From positions 62,001 through 126,000 of the forward strand of contig NZ_SZPX01000002.1 in the NCBI RefSeq assembly GCF_005217605.1: a DNA stretch of 64,000 nt. Direction: 5' to 3'. Every line of letters starts with the position of its first letter. Position 1 is the stretch's first letter. This DNA is from Sulfurimonas crateris (GTDB taxonomy: Bacteria; Campylobacterota; Campylobacteria; Campylobacterales; Sulfurimonadaceae). Below, in pieces: positions 41,900 to 50,669 of this stretch. The notes beneath the pieces were generated by a model, which was not told where the DNA came from, did not search any database, and saw only the letters and a program-made list of their open reading frames with translations. The translations under genes were made by a program, and so were the position numbers.

Positions 41900-44800
41900 A
41901 TGATTCGTCGTTTTTTAGAGTTTGCCATAGATAAACCGCTGCTCAACCATATTTTACTTACATTTATATTTGTTCTCTCAATATTTGCATACGTTAATAT
42001 CCCAAAAGAGATATTTCCTCCTATGAATATGGACAAGGTCACCATCTCAGGCGGCTACGTTGGAACTTCCGCAGATGTCCTTGATAAGATGGTGGTAAAA
42101 ACCATAGAGGATGACCTTCAAAACATCAGCGAACTTGACATTATGAAAACGACCATTAAAAACGGCTCTTTTTCGATCATAGCCGACATAAAACCGGGTT
42201 CTGACAACGCTAATGTCTTAAATGACGTAAAAGATATAGTAAGTAGTGTAAAAAAAGATCTGCCTGCAGATATGGCAGAGCCGATCGCAAAGATACAGCT
42301 GCACAACTTTCCTCTCGCACTTGTAGCCCTCGCAGGCGACAGACCAAAAGAGGAGCTTCTCTTAAGAGCGGAGGAGCTAAAGAGCAAACTTAGCAAACTT
42401 AAAGAGCTTAGCGAGATCACCATTCGCGGTGATGCCGAAGAAGAGCTTGTTATAAAGATAAACGAGCAGAAGGTTCAGGCGTTTGGACTGCAGCCGGCTA
42501 TGGCTGTGGAGGCACTAAGAAATATAAGCTCAGTCTTTCCCATAGGAACTATTAAAGATAGAGGTTCGCATCTCTACATCTCTACCTATAACGGAGAGAA
42601 AAACAAGATAGATATTGAGAGCACCGTCATTAACGTAGGCGGTTCTAGAGTCAGAGTCGGCGACATTGCAGATGTCTCTTTTAAGCTTAGTGATGAGACG
42701 GAACTTTCTCACTACAACGGTGTTAGAAACATATCTATAAACGTTGCAAAAGCAAAAGAGGGAAATGCGATAGAGCTTGTAAAACAGGTAAGAGCTCTTT
42801 TAAAAGAGAGTGAAAAACTTCATCCTGAGCTTCGTTACGAGATATATGCAGATACTTCTGTGTGGATAAAAAACCGTCTAAATACCGTATTTGCAAATAT
42901 AACCTTTGGACTTATGCTTGTCTTTTTGGCGATGCTTATATTTATTAACCGCGGTATAGCCCTTGTCGTAGCTATCGGGATTCCTTTGAGCTTTATGATA
43001 GGCTTGATCGCCACCGAGATAATGGGAGATTCTCTAAATATGCTCTCGCTTCTAGGAGCGCTCATAGCTCTTGGTATGCTTGTTGATGAGGCGATAGTCG
43101 TTGCCGAGAACATCTACAGGCACTTGGAGAATGGGATGGAGAGAAGAGAAGCGGCTATTGTAGGAGCGCAGGAGATGTTTCCTGCAGTTCTGACCGCTAC
43201 TCTGACGACCGTTTTTGCATTTTTGCCTATGCTTCTTCTAAGCGGCGAGATGGGGATGTTTATAAAGATCATCCCTATCATGATAACCGTTCTTCTCCTC
43301 TCATCGCTTTTTGAGGCGTTTTACTTCCTGCCGCTTCATGCGCATGACTTTTTAAAAGTATCGCACAGCGATAGCTCTACAAGAAAGATATGGAAAAAAC
43401 TAACCTCTTGGCACAGCGCCGTTTTACACTTTGTTTTCAAGAAGAGATGGGTCTCGCTTATAGTTATGGTCGTTACTATCTTATCTTTAACTGCCGTTAT
43501 GATAAAAAACTCCAAATTTCAACTCTTTCCTGATTTTGACACGACGCAGGTATATGTCTACGGAAAGGTAAATGTCAATAATGAGCTTGAAGACACAGAG
43601 GCAATTGTTACCGAGCTTGAGAGGGAACTTTTAAAGCATATAAAAGGGGATGATATCTCCTCAATCACTTCCGTTATCGGATTTAAGCTGGATGCTAAAA
43701 ATATGGTCGAGACGGGAGAGCATCTCTTTCATATATTTATTGACCTGAGCGAGCGTGCAGCAGACAATGCTTTTGATGAGTACATTAGCCCATATCTTTC
43801 AATAGAGTATGATGCAGAGATACTCAAAAGAGAGAGAGACGCAAGAGAGATCGCAAAAGATGTCGAGAGAGTTGTAGAGCCGTTTAGAACTCTTCAAGAG
43901 AGCGGAAATATCATCTTTGAAGAGCTTGTCGTAAAGGTTCCGGGAGCGGGTGTTGTTGCTTCTGACATTGAGATAAGCCTAAGTGCGGCTGATGAGAAAA
44001 AAACTATGCAGGGTATCAAAGAGCTTGAAGATGCTCTAAGAGCCGTTGAGGGTGTAAGCAATATATCAAACGATGCAACGCTCGGCGAAAAAGAGCTAAA
44101 ACTGCGCGTAAATGAGTATGGACAGCAGCTTGGCTTTAACGAGGAGCTGATATCAAAAGAGCTTAGAGCGTACTATCTCAAAGGCGAATACGGCAAGATG
44201 TTTAACGATAGCGGTCTTGTCCGCATCAAAATAGAGAGCGGTGTAAATGAGCAGATAAACTCTATAGAGCGCGTAGAGGTGCAGGTTCCTTCTAGCGACA
44301 CTTTTGTTTTGCTAAAAGATGTTTGCGACTTTATCATAACCCAAGGCTTCGTAGCTCTTCAAAAAGAGAACGGTGAGAGGATAAGAACCGTAGTCGCTTC
44401 CATAGATAAGAAGATCATCACCTCTGCTGAGGTTATGAAAAAACTTGACCCCGCATTTGCAAAGTTAGAGAGTGACGGCTATAAACTTGAGATAAAGGGT
44501 GAAGAGAAAGAGAACGCCAAAAACAAAAGAGAGCTGATGCAGTCCGCACTAATAGCTATCTTTTTGATCTTTATAACGCTTGTCTGGCTCTTTGACTCTA
44601 TAAAAAAATCTCTTATCGTCATAAGTACTATACCGCTTGTTCTGCTTGGCGTATTCTTTGGACATATGGTAATGGGCATAAACCTTACAATGCCGGGAAT
44701 GATAGGAGTTGTGGGACTTGCGGGCGTTGTGGTTAATGACGGTCTTATAGTGGTTAACTTTATAAAAAGCGCAAGAAATGTAGAGGAGCTGATGAAGCAG

Positions 44801-45034
44801 GCACAAACAAGGTTAAGACCTATTTTGCTGACTTCGCTTACTACCGTGCTCGGATTGTCTACGCTGATATTCTTCGCTTCAGGGCAGGCTATGATACTTC
44901 AGCCTATGGCAATTTCACTCGGATTTGGAATAGCTTGGGCAACCGTATTAAACCTAGTCTACGTGCCGCTTCTCTACGCAGTAGTATTTAGGGTTAAAGA
45001 TGTCCAAATATCAGAAAATTCTAAGGTGGTCTAA
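41900..45034 (+). CDS. RND-superfamily efflux transporter (AcrB/HAE1-like)
   Basis: A 1044-residue inner-membrane pump. N-terminal IRRFLEFAIDKPLLNHILLT, the helix-IV charged motif GALIALGMLVDEAIVVAENI with the Asp-Glu residues of proton translocation, and the second repeat GVVGLAGVVVNDGLIVVNFI, with about twelve transmembrane helices and two large periplasmic loops, define an RND protein. No membrane-fusion or outer-membrane partner gene lies next to it, so it may use partners encoded elsewhere. Substrate unknown. It is downstream of the rsmH-ftsL pair, possibly in the same operon. The ATG at 41900 is preferred to a TTG one codon upstream. Confidence 0.92.
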   Translation: MIRRFLEFAIDKPLLNHILLTFIFVLSIFAYVNIPKEIFPPMNMDKVTISGGYVGTSADVLDKMVVKTIEDDLQNISELDIMKTTIKNGSFSIIADIKPGSDNANVLNDVKDIVSSVKKDLPADMAEPIAKIQLHNFPLALVALAGDRPKEELLLRAEELKSKLSKLKELSEITIRGDAEEELVIKINEQKVQAFGLQPAMAVEALRNISSVFPIGTIKDRGSHLYISTYNGEKNKIDIESTVINVGGSRVRVGDIADVSFKLSDETELSHYNGVRNISINVAKAKEGNAIELVKQVRALLKESEKLHPELRYEIYADTSVWIKNRLNTVFANITFGLMLVFLAMLIFINRGIALVVAIGIPLSFMIGLIATEIMGDSLNMLSLLGALIALGMLVDEAIVVAENIYRHLENGMERREAAIVGAQEMFPAVLTATLTTVFAFLPMLLLSGEMGMFIKIIPIMITVLLLSSLFEAFYFLPLHAHDFLKVSHSDSSTRKIWKKLTSWHSAVLHFVFKKRWVSLIVMVVTILSLTAVMIKNSKFQLFPDFDTTQVYVYGKVNVNNELEDTEAIVTELERELLKHIKGDDISSITSVIGFKLDAKNMVETGEHLFHIFIDLSERAADNAFDEYISPYLSIEYDAEILKRERDAREIAKDVERVVEPFRTLQESGNIIFEELVVKVPGAGVVASDIEISLSAADEKKTMQGIKELEDALRAVEGVSNISNDATLGEKELKLRVNEYGQQLGFNEELISKELRAYYLKGEYGKMFNDSGLVRIKIESGVNEQINSIERVEVQVPSSDTFVLLKDVCDFIITQGFVALQKENGERIRTVVASIDKKIITSAEVMKKLDPAFAKLESDGYKLEIKGEEKENAKNKRELMQSALIAIFLIFITLVWLFDSIKKSLIVISTIPLVLLGVFFGHMVMGINLTMPGMIGVVGLAGVVVNDGLIVVNFIKSARNVEELMKQAQTRLRPILLTSLTTVLGLSTLIFFASGQAMILQPMAISLGFGIAWATVLNLVYVPLLYAVVFRVKDVQISENSKVV

Positions 45035-45036
45035 AG

Positions 45037-45042
45037 TATAAT
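45037..45042 (+). promoter_or_regulatory. TATAAT box upstream of the CAT tRNA
   Basis: TATAAT at 45037-45042 is followed by TCCGACC, almost identical to the discriminator after the -10 of the tRNA cluster (TATAATTTCGACC). The -35 is not recognisable. It lies 37 bp before the tRNA start. Confidence 0.5.
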
Positions 45043-45078
45043 TCCGACCTACTAAGCGATAGCTTCGATAGAAACAGT

Positions 45079-45155
45079 GGGTTCTTAGCTCAGTTGGTTA
45101 GAGCCCTCCGCTCATAACGGAGTGGTCGAGTGTTCGAGTCACTCAGAACCCACCA
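45079..45155 (+). tRNA. tRNA with CAT anticodon (Met elongator or Ile2)
   Basis: Complete cloverleaf: acceptor GGGTTCT/AGAACCC, D-arm AGCTCAGTTGGTT, anticodon loop CTCATAA, T-loop TTCGAGT, encoded CCA. CAT can be elongator Met or lysidine-modified Ile2; the two cannot be told apart with confidence here. Its 3' part is duplicated at 46703-46747. Confidence 0.92.
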
Positions 45156-45224
45156 CTGTCAAATTCCCTTAACAACGAACTTTCAAAGACTTTTTAAAGA
45201 AAAATAAAACAATCAAAAAACACC

Positions 45225-45248
45225 TTGCCCCACTTTTTGCCCCACTTT
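45225..45248 (+). repeat. 12-bp tandem direct repeat
   Basis: TTGCCCCACTTT occurs twice head to tail (45225-45236, 45237-45248) just inside the left att repeat. It could be an integrase arm-binding site. Confidence 0.5.
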
Positions 45249-45273
45249 TGATAATTGTCTATGTATTTTAATT

Positions 45274-45312
45274 ATTGTATTAAAGTTCCTTTAAAGGGAA
45301 TTTTAATACAAT
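45274..45312. promoter_or_regulatory. Candidate HigA operator (inverted repeat)
   Basis: ATTGTATTAAAGTTCC and GGAATTTTAATACAAT are inverted 16-bp arms with one mismatch around TTTAAAG. The repeat ends 6 bp before the higB ATG and overlaps where the promoter should be, as expected for autorepression by the antitoxin. Confidence 0.6.
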
Positions 45313-45318
45313 AACAAC

Positions 45319-45612
45319 ATGAATATTATCAGTAAAAGAACTTTAGTAATGTTTTATGAGAAACATTCTAATGCTAAGACTGCATTAGAGGTTTGGTATT
45401 CGGACGCAAAAAAGTCCACATGGAGCACACCTGATGATATTAAAAAAATATATGCAAGCGCATCTTTTTTAAAAGATAACCGTGTAGTTTTTAACATCAA
45501 GGGCAATGATTATAGGCTGGTAGTCCATATTGACTACCCTCGTAAAATCATTAGGGTTAAGTTCATAGGAACTCATAGCCAGTATGATAAAATAAATGCA
45601 GAGGAGATATAA
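45319..45612 (+). CDS. higB: HigB-like toxin
   Basis: A 97-residue HigB_toxin-family protein: MNIISKRTLVMFYEKHSNAK, then VWYSDAKKSTWSTPDDIKK, ASFLKDNRVVFNIKGNDYRL and a final RVKFIGTHSQYDKINAE. Family knowledge: mRNA interferase of the RelE fold. The antitoxin gene begins 2 bp after its stop, in the reversed toxin-first order typical of hig loci. It lies on a tRNA-bounded remnant, so it was probably acquired and may stabilise it. Confidence 0.9.
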   Translation: MNIISKRTLVMFYEKHSNAKTALEVWYSDAKKSTWSTPDDIKKIYASASFLKDNRVVFNIKGNDYRLVVHIDYPRKIIRVKFIGTHSQYDKINAEEI

Positions 45613-45613
45613 A

Positions 45614-45985
45614 ATGTTATTAAAACCAATTAGAGACGAACAAGAGTATGACATGGCTCTACAAGAAGTCGATAGACTTATGGAACTAAATCCGCCGATT
45701 GGAAGTAAAGAGAGTGATGAACTAGAAGTTTTAGTATTGTTGATTGAAAAATACGAAGAAGAAAATTGGGCTATATCTGAACCAGACCCAATAGAGGCTA
45801 TAAAAATTAGAATGCAGCAAATGAACTTAAAGCAAAAAGATTTAGTGCCGTATATCGGAAATAGAAGCAAGGTCTCTGAACTTTTAAATAGAAAAATTTC
45901 ACTTTCACTTTCAATGATTACAAAACTTTCAAGCGGATTGCATCTGCCGCTTGAAACATTAATTCAACCGCCAAAGAGAGCTTAG
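45614..45985 (+). CDS. higA: HigA-like antitoxin (HTH)
   Basis: A 123-residue protein with a helix-turn-helix in its C-terminal half, IKIRMQQMNLKQKDLVPYIG, followed by NRSKVSELLNRKISLSLSM. The N-terminal half (residues 1-60) is the acidic toxin-binding part. The ATG at 45614 has GAGGAG 9 bp upstream; starts further upstream overlap higB. It should bind the inverted repeat at 45274-45312. Confidence 0.9.
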   Translation: MLLKPIRDEQEYDMALQEVDRLMELNPPIGSKESDELEVLVLLIEKYEEENWAISEPDPIEAIKIRMQQMNLKQKDLVPYIGNRSKVSELLNRKISLSLSMITKLSSGLHLPLETLIQPPKRA

Positions 45986-46702
45986 TTTTTATTTTTTAGA
46001 TTAAGCATTTTTCTTTCAATTTCTAACACTCCCAGATTTTGAAATTTTTTCGCTTGTAAATTTTAGCATTTAGAAATATAAACTTCGATTTTAATGTCCT
46101 GAGATGTAGTGATATTATGTCCAGCCGTTATGAACATTTTATTAGCATCTTAGATTTGTAGTATATTGTCTGTAACAAATGATTTATCTATGGATGAAAC
46201 AAACCTTTCTCAAGATTTAATATCTATTTAAGACGATGAAGCATAAAACCATCCTATAAAGAATAGCTTAAACCAATAGTTATTTTTTATAGACATAGAT
46301 AATGTGTTTCATTATTTGAGTATTTAAAAAGTATAAATGCTCAGATGATCAAATACAAAGATATAACCACTATTTTAAAGGTTATGTTTTTTGGTCAGTG
46401 TTCCTTAAAAACTAAAGATAACTAAGTAAGCTTTTGTTGATAAACCTAAATAGTTTAAACCAGTTACATATCTCACAAAGTGTAGGTTTTGGAGCTTTCC
46501 CTAAGTTTCAAACTAAATTGTTGAACTATGATATGATTTTAATGACTGTCGGTTACTGACACAAAACTCTGAACGGTATCCAAATTGGGTGTCGGCTTTG
46601 CAAATTTAATTGTACTTTTAAAAACTTTAAAATACTTTTTACACTTCGCAGAATAGGGCTATTTATTGTTAAATAGGTTAGCTTACCGCATAGTGCTTTT
46701 GT
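45986..46702. other. Gene-less, decayed stretch inside the tRNA-bounded remnant
   Basis: These 717 bp contain no open frame longer than about 50 codons on either strand and no recognised RNA. The composition is AT-rich with many stops. It may be the degraded interior of a former island, but no protein similarity could be identified by reading it. Confidence 0.6.
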
Positions 46703-46747
46703 CTCATAACGGAGTGGTCGAGTGTTCGAGTCACTCAGAACCCACCA
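46703..46747 (+). repeat. Partial tRNA copy (right att repeat)
   Basis: Exact copy of 45111-45155, holding the anticodon arm's CAT, variable loop, T-arm, acceptor 3' strand and CCA, but no 5' half. It cannot make a tRNA. Confidence 0.85.
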
Positions 46748-46779
46748 GTGTAAAACTCCATTAACAACGAACTTTAAGA

Positions 46780-48027
46780 CTAATTTAACAAAACAGACAT
46801 AGGCAGCGCTAAAAATTTGTACCCATCTTTTTGCATCGGTATAATATGCTCACCCATATAAAAAATAAATCCGCCTTTAAAATTATCACCACTATTCTGG
46901 GCAAGCTTTACAAGTCCTCTTAGTTCTGAACTCTTTATACTTGTAGATGCTTTTACCTCAATGGCGATGATGTTTGTATTGCTTTGCTCCAAAACAAAAT
47001 CTACTTCATAATCTGCATCTCTGTAGTGATATATTTTCGTCGTCTTTTTGGCATAGGTCGTATGCTTTAACAGCTCAGTATATACAAAGTTCTCTACAAG
47101 ATTTCCTAAATGTTCTCGCTCTTTTAGTATAAGCGCTTCTTTATCTATACCAAGCAGGTGAGAAGCTAAACCCGTGTCGATAAAGTGAATTTTAGGAGTT
47201 TTTACTTCTCTTTTGCCTCTATTTGTAAAGTATGGATTTACTCTTTTTACTATGTAGAGAGCTTCAAGAATCTCTATATCCGACTTTACCGTCATATCTT
47301 TAATAGCTAGATGTGATGCAAGCGAGTTGTACTTCAGCAAATTTGCGTTGTTGTGAGCTAAAAGCGAAAGCAGCTTAAATATTTCAGATTTGTTTTCTTG
47401 GCTCACTCGCTTTATAAGGCTTAAATCTTTTTCAATACGAGCTGTAATGTAGCTCTCAAACCATGTATGAGATACTCTTTGAGGCTTATTATACACACTG
47501 GCAAAACCGCCTTTTGTTATGATCTCAACCTGTTCTTCGACACTAATGGCTTTAAAGTTGATATCTGCTACTGCATTACCAAAGAGAATATCTATAAAGT
47601 TCTCTCTCTTTTTTTGTAGCTCATATTGAGAAAAAGGGAAAAGGTCGACGCTTACCATTCTCCCCGCCAGAGATTCCTTTATGGCACTCATTTTAAAAAG
47701 ATCTGCACTTCCAGTTAAGAGAAACATACCGTTTTTATTCTCTTCGTCTACAACCATCTTTAGAGCTTTTACAAGCTCTATTGCCATCTGCACTTCATCT
47801 ATTACGGAGGGTGTTTTTGCTAGTTGTTTGGCAAATGTTAGCGGATCGTCTTGTGCAGCTTTTAAAATTGTTTCATCGTCCATAGTATAGTATTTGAACC
47901 CAAGCTCTTTTGCTATCTTTTTACTGAGAGTTGTTTTGCCTGATTGCCGAGGTCCTGCGATGGTTACAATTTTAAAAGATTCTAATAACTCTAAAATATA
48001 GGGCTCTATATTTCTCTTTATAAACAT
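46780..48027 (-). CDS. AAA+ ATPase with DUF4143 C-terminal domain
   Basis: A 415-residue protein. Walker A is GPRQSGKTTLSKKIA near residue 28; Walker B and sensor are in TPSVIDEVQM and FLLTGSADLF. The DUF4143 half contains LASHLAIKDMTVKSDIEIL and ends in a nuclease-like VDFVLEQSNTNIIAIEVKAS. Family knowledge: widespread ATPases of unknown role, often sporadic and laterally moved. The start at MFIKRN (48027) is preferred over an ATG six codons earlier. It lies just outside the right att copy, so it may or may not belong to the former island. Confidence 0.88.
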   Translation of the reverse strand: MFIKRNIEPYILELLESFKIVTIAGPRQSGKTTLSKKIAKELGFKYYTMDDETILKAAQDDPLTFAKQLAKTPSVIDEVQMAIELVKALKMVVDEENKNGMFLLTGSADLFKMSAIKESLAGRMVSVDLFPFSQYELQKKRENFIDILFGNAVADINFKAISVEEQVEIITKGGFASVYNKPQRVSHTWFESYITARIEKDLSLIKRVSQENKSEIFKLLSLLAHNNANLLKYNSLASHLAIKDMTVKSDIEILEALYIVKRVNPYFTNRGKREVKTPKIHFIDTGLASHLLGIDKEALILKEREHLGNLVENFVYTELLKHTTYAKKTTKIYHYRDADYEVDFVLEQSNTNIIAIEVKASTSIKSSELRGLVKLAQNSGDNFKGGFIFYMGEHIIPMQKDGYKFLALPMSVLLN

Positions 48028-48111
48028 AGTCTCCTCCAATATCATGAGTTATTATAACGTATATTATGAATTATCAGAAAATAAACTATTAATTATCTTG
48101 GTTTCTTTCTA

Positions 48112-48402
48112 CTACTTCTTTTTATAATGCGACATAAAGTAGTTAAAAGAGTGTTTTAGTGCTTTGCTTGTTAACTCTGCAAACTCTTTTGCCTCTTTGA
48201 AGTTCTCTTCTGCCTTGCTTGAAAGAGCGTCAAATTTTTCGTGCGCATCTTTATAGAGAGATTCTAACTCTTTAGCGCCTATGTCAAACTTTTTTTTACC
48301 TTCTTGAGTTAGATGTGAACTTGCTTCTCTAAGCTCATCTATCTCTTTTTGGAACTTAACTAACTGTTTTTTTGCCTCTTCGATCATTTCATCTTTTTTC
48401 AT
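48112..48402 (-). CDS. Small helical hypothetical protein
   Basis: A 96-residue, highly charged, all-helical protein with coiled-coil periodicity (EEAKKQLVKFQKEIDELREA, then GAKELESLYKDAHEKFDAL) and no signal. It resembles small coiled-coil proteins found in many Campylobacterota but no family name can be given. It lies alone, with starts and stops in clear intergenic DNA. Confidence 0.6.
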   Translation of the reverse strand: MKKDEMIEEAKKQLVKFQKEIDELREASSHLTQEGKKKFDIGAKELESLYKDAHEKFDALSSKAEENFKEAKEFAELTSKALKHSFNYFMSHYKKK

Positions 48403-48516
48403 GACTTTTCATCTTTTTATTGAGTTACCTTAATTATATAGCAACTCTCTTAAAAAAAATATTTTATTACTACTATTTATATTAAGTTTTTTTATACAAG
48501 ATGTTACAATTGCATC

Positions 48517-49293
48517 ATGATTAGAGAAAAACTTATAAACATCGTTATGGAGTGTCGCGAGCTTTTTTTACAAGGTTATCACGCAGATAAAAATGTGCAG
48601 TACAAAGGCACTGTTGATCTTGTGACCGAGTATGACGTAGCTATAGAGAAGCGTTTGAGCAAAAGTTTGCAAGAGGCATTTCCTGACTTTGAGATAATCG
48701 GAGAAGAGAGCACAAAAGAGATCACGTATCCTAAAAAAGCGATATACATTGACCCGATTGACGGCACTACGAACTTCATTCACTCCTTGCCTTTTTGTGC
48801 TATTTCCGTCGGTGTCTGGGAAGAGGGCAGAGCTGTTGCGGGAGTTGTTTATAACCCTGTTTTAGATGAGTGTTTCAGCGCGGAGCGCGGCGGCGGTGCA
48901 TACTTGAACGATAAGCGGATCTTTGTCTCAAAACAGCATGATTTTCAGCAGTCGCTGATTGTCACGGGATTTCCTTATACTAAAGTTACAAAGGGAGAAG
49001 ATTACGAGTGGGTGCTTCGTACGATGGCAAATATGCTCCCCATAACAAGAGATATACGCAGAACCGGCTCTGCGGCAATAGACTTGTGCTATGTTGCATG
49101 CGGAAAGTTCGAGGCGTACTATGAATGCAATCTGAAACCGTGGGATGTGGCGGCAGGTGTGTTGATAGTAGAAGAGGCGCACGGAAAAGTGTCAAACGAA
49201 AAAGGTGAAGAGTATGCTCTTGGCGAGCATATTATCTTAAGCTCTAACGCCCTTGTTCATAACGAACTGCTGAAAAATATTAATATTGGGTAG
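48517..49293 (+). CDS. suhB: Inositol-1-monophosphatase family protein
   Basis: A 258-residue Mg2+-dependent phosphatase. The three metal motifs are visible: GEESTKE near residue 68, IDPIDGTTNFIHSLPFCAIS at 86-105, and WDVAAGVLIVEEAHGKV near 209. Family knowledge: dephosphorylates inositol monophosphate, and related members act on other sugar phosphates or have roles in rRNA processing (SuhB). Which activity applies is uncertain. Its 3' end overlaps the response-regulator gene on the other strand by 14 bp. Confidence 0.88.
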   Translation: MIREKLINIVMECRELFLQGYHADKNVQYKGTVDLVTEYDVAIEKRLSKSLQEAFPDFEIIGEESTKEITYPKKAIYIDPIDGTTNFIHSLPFCAISVGVWEEGRAVAGVVYNPVLDECFSAERGGGAYLNDKRIFVSKQHDFQQSLIVTGFPYTKVTKGEDYEWVLRTMANMLPITRDIRRTGSAAIDLCYVACGKFEAYYECNLKPWDVAAGVLIVEEAHGKVSNEKGEEYALGEHIILSSNALVHNELLKNINIG

Positions 49294-50029
49294 GCACCAT
49301 TCTGTAACCAACCGCGTATATGCTCTCAATAGAGTTTTCAGGAAGTTTCTTCCTAAGCTTTGATACAAGCTTTCTTATGTTTACAATATCCAGGTTTTCA
49401 TTAAGATCACTGTAGTGACTTGTTATATCTTCGTTTGAGTGTATCATACCTATCTTATCGCTAAGAAGCTGCAAAAATATGATCTCGTACTTTGTCAATG
49501 TTACCATTTCCCCGTTTACAAGAAGTATGTTTGTATCTTTGTTGAAAGTACATGAGCCATTTAGCTTTACGATTGATGGGTGTTTGTTCACAACCTCTTT
49601 TGTGTTTGCTGCGTTTAACTTTTTAGACGCGTTTAAAAGGACCTTCAACAGATCTTGGTAGTCTATAGGTTTTTTGATGAACTGCTCTATGCCGAGATTG
49701 ATTAAAGGGAGCAGATATTTAGTATCGTCATAAGCAGATACTATTATCACTATCTGATCTGGATTGATGTTGTAGATACTCTCTACAAGTTCAACACCGT
49801 TAACACGCGGCATCTGAATGTCTGAGAGAATGATGTCATAGTACTTAGACTCTTTTAGATAGAACTCTTTGTACTTTCTGATGGCTTCTTCACCATTTGT
49901 TGCGCTGTGCGCCTGACTGAAAAATGTCTTTAAAATCTCTCTCGTATTGTCTCTCAAATCATCATGATCCTCAGCGAAGAGGATAGACAAACCCTTTGTA
50001 TGTGTTAATAACTCTTTAGAATTTAGCAT
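49280..50029 (-). CDS. Response regulator with winged-helix output domain
   Basis: A 249-residue OmpR/PhoB-type regulator. Receiver: LSILFAEDHDDLRDNTREIL, phospho-Asp in IILSDIQMPRVNG, Thr/Ser in VSAYDD and Lys in FIKKPIDYQDLL. The output domain from about residue 160 shows a winged helix, VNGEMVTLTKYEIIFLQLLS, ending in IYAVGYRMVPTQY. There is no histidine kinase nearby. The start at 50029 is chosen over a GTG three codons upstream. Confidence 0.9.
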   Translation of the reverse strand: MLNSKELLTHTKGLSILFAEDHDDLRDNTREILKTFFSQAHSATNGEEAIRKYKEFYLKESKYYDIILSDIQMPRVNGVELVESIYNINPDQIVIIVSAYDDTKYLLPLINLGIEQFIKKPIDYQDLLKVLLNASKKLNAANTKEVVNKHPSIVKLNGSCTFNKDTNILLVNGEMVTLTKYEIIFLQLLSDKIGMIHSNEDITSHYSDLNENLDIVNIRKLVSKLRKKLPENSIESIYAVGYRMVPTQY

Positions 50030-50126
50030 GTTAACCACTTTTTGCGTTTTTTTGATAAAATAATTATATCTTTTATTTTACAGAATGTTCAAGAAAATAA
50101 GATATTATTTTAAGAAAAGAGAATAA

Positions 50127-50327
50127 ATGAAACTTATAATTAACGGTGACACAAAAGAGTTCGGCCAAAACGTAACTTTAAAGAGAGTTATTGAAGAGCT
50201 GAATCTAGACGGTAAGGTTATGGCTGCAGCCGTAAATATGGAGATAGTGAAGCAAAATGAGTGGGATAGCCGCGTTTTAAAAGATATGGATAAGCTGGAG
50301 TTGCTAGACTTTGTCGGTGGGGGCTGA
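50127..50327 (+). CDS. thiS: Sulfur carrier protein ThiS
   Basis: A 66-residue ubiquitin-like protein: MKLIINGDTKEF, LNLDGKVMAAAVNMEIV and the essential C-terminal Gly-Gly (ends FVGGG). Family knowledge: activated by ThiF and carries sulfur for the thiazole of thiamine. It stands alone, and no thiamine riboswitch is visible. Its 3' end overlaps acpS on the opposite strand by 24 bp. Confidence 0.92.
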   Translation: MKLIINGDTKEFGQNVTLKRVIEELNLDGKVMAAAVNMEIVKQNEWDSRVLKDMDKLELLDFVGGG

Positions 50328-50669
50328 TTCTATAGCTACTACTGCAATGGCATACTCCCCGTCGTGAGTTATGGAGAGACTAACATCATTTATATTAAAG
50401 TTCTTTAAAAGTTTTTCCGAGAGCTTCAGGCTTGGAGCTCCGTTTTTAGTTTTGTATATAATCATATCGTGAAAACCGCACTCTGAACCTATTCCGACAC
50501 CAAGAGCTTTTGAACAAGCCTCTTTAGCAGCCCAAAAGCCCGATGCGGTCTTGTAGTTCTTTACAAGTCCGATCTCTTCTTCGCAGAGAAACCTCTTTAG
50601 AGCCTTATTGTTAAAACGCTCCATCAACTCTCTCATGCGAGATGTTTTTATGAGGTCTATGCCTATCAT
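50304..50669 (-). CDS. acpS: Holo-[acyl-carrier-protein] synthase
   Basis: A 121-residue phosphopantetheinyl transferase. IGIDLIKTSRMRELM is the N-terminal metal-binding motif, FWAAKEACSKALGVGIGSEC the second conserved motif, and SLSITHDGEYAIAVVAIE the C-terminal strand. It transfers 4'-phosphopantetheine from CoA to apo-ACP. It abuts fliL, ending in the reading direction after it; the two genes are separated by no bases (fliL stop at 50670). Confidence 0.93.
   Translation of the reverse strand: MIGIDLIKTSRMRELMERFNNKALKRFLCEEEIGLVKNYKTASGFWAAKEACSKALGVGIGSECGFHDMIIYKTKNGAPSLKLSEKLLKNFNINDVSLSITHDGEYAIAVVAIESAPTDKV

Larger units (their letters stand above)
45111..46747. mobile_element. Remnant of a tRNA-integrated element bounded by 45-bp direct repeats
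   Basis: Bases 45111-45155 (tRNA 3' half) and 46703-46747 are identical over 45 bp, and similarity continues with gaps for about 40 bp beyond (both contain TTAACAACGAACTT). This is the att layout left by tyrosine-integrase elements that insert into tRNA genes. Between the repeats are a HigBA-type pair and about 700 bp of decayed sequence, with no integrase gene. A minus-strand run at 45214-45260 would encode KVGQKVGQGVF and stop, the kind of tail seen at the end of such integrases. Confidence 0.75.

Noticed and set aside
46703-46747. A second tRNA(CAT) gene
   Set aside because: Only the 3' part from the anticodon onward is present. No acceptor 5' strand or D-arm exists, so it is an att repeat.
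50039-50126. Thiamine riboswitch ahead of thiS
   Set aside because: Only 88 bp lie between the neighbouring start and thiS, and no CUGAGA-type conserved block of the TPP aptamer is seen.
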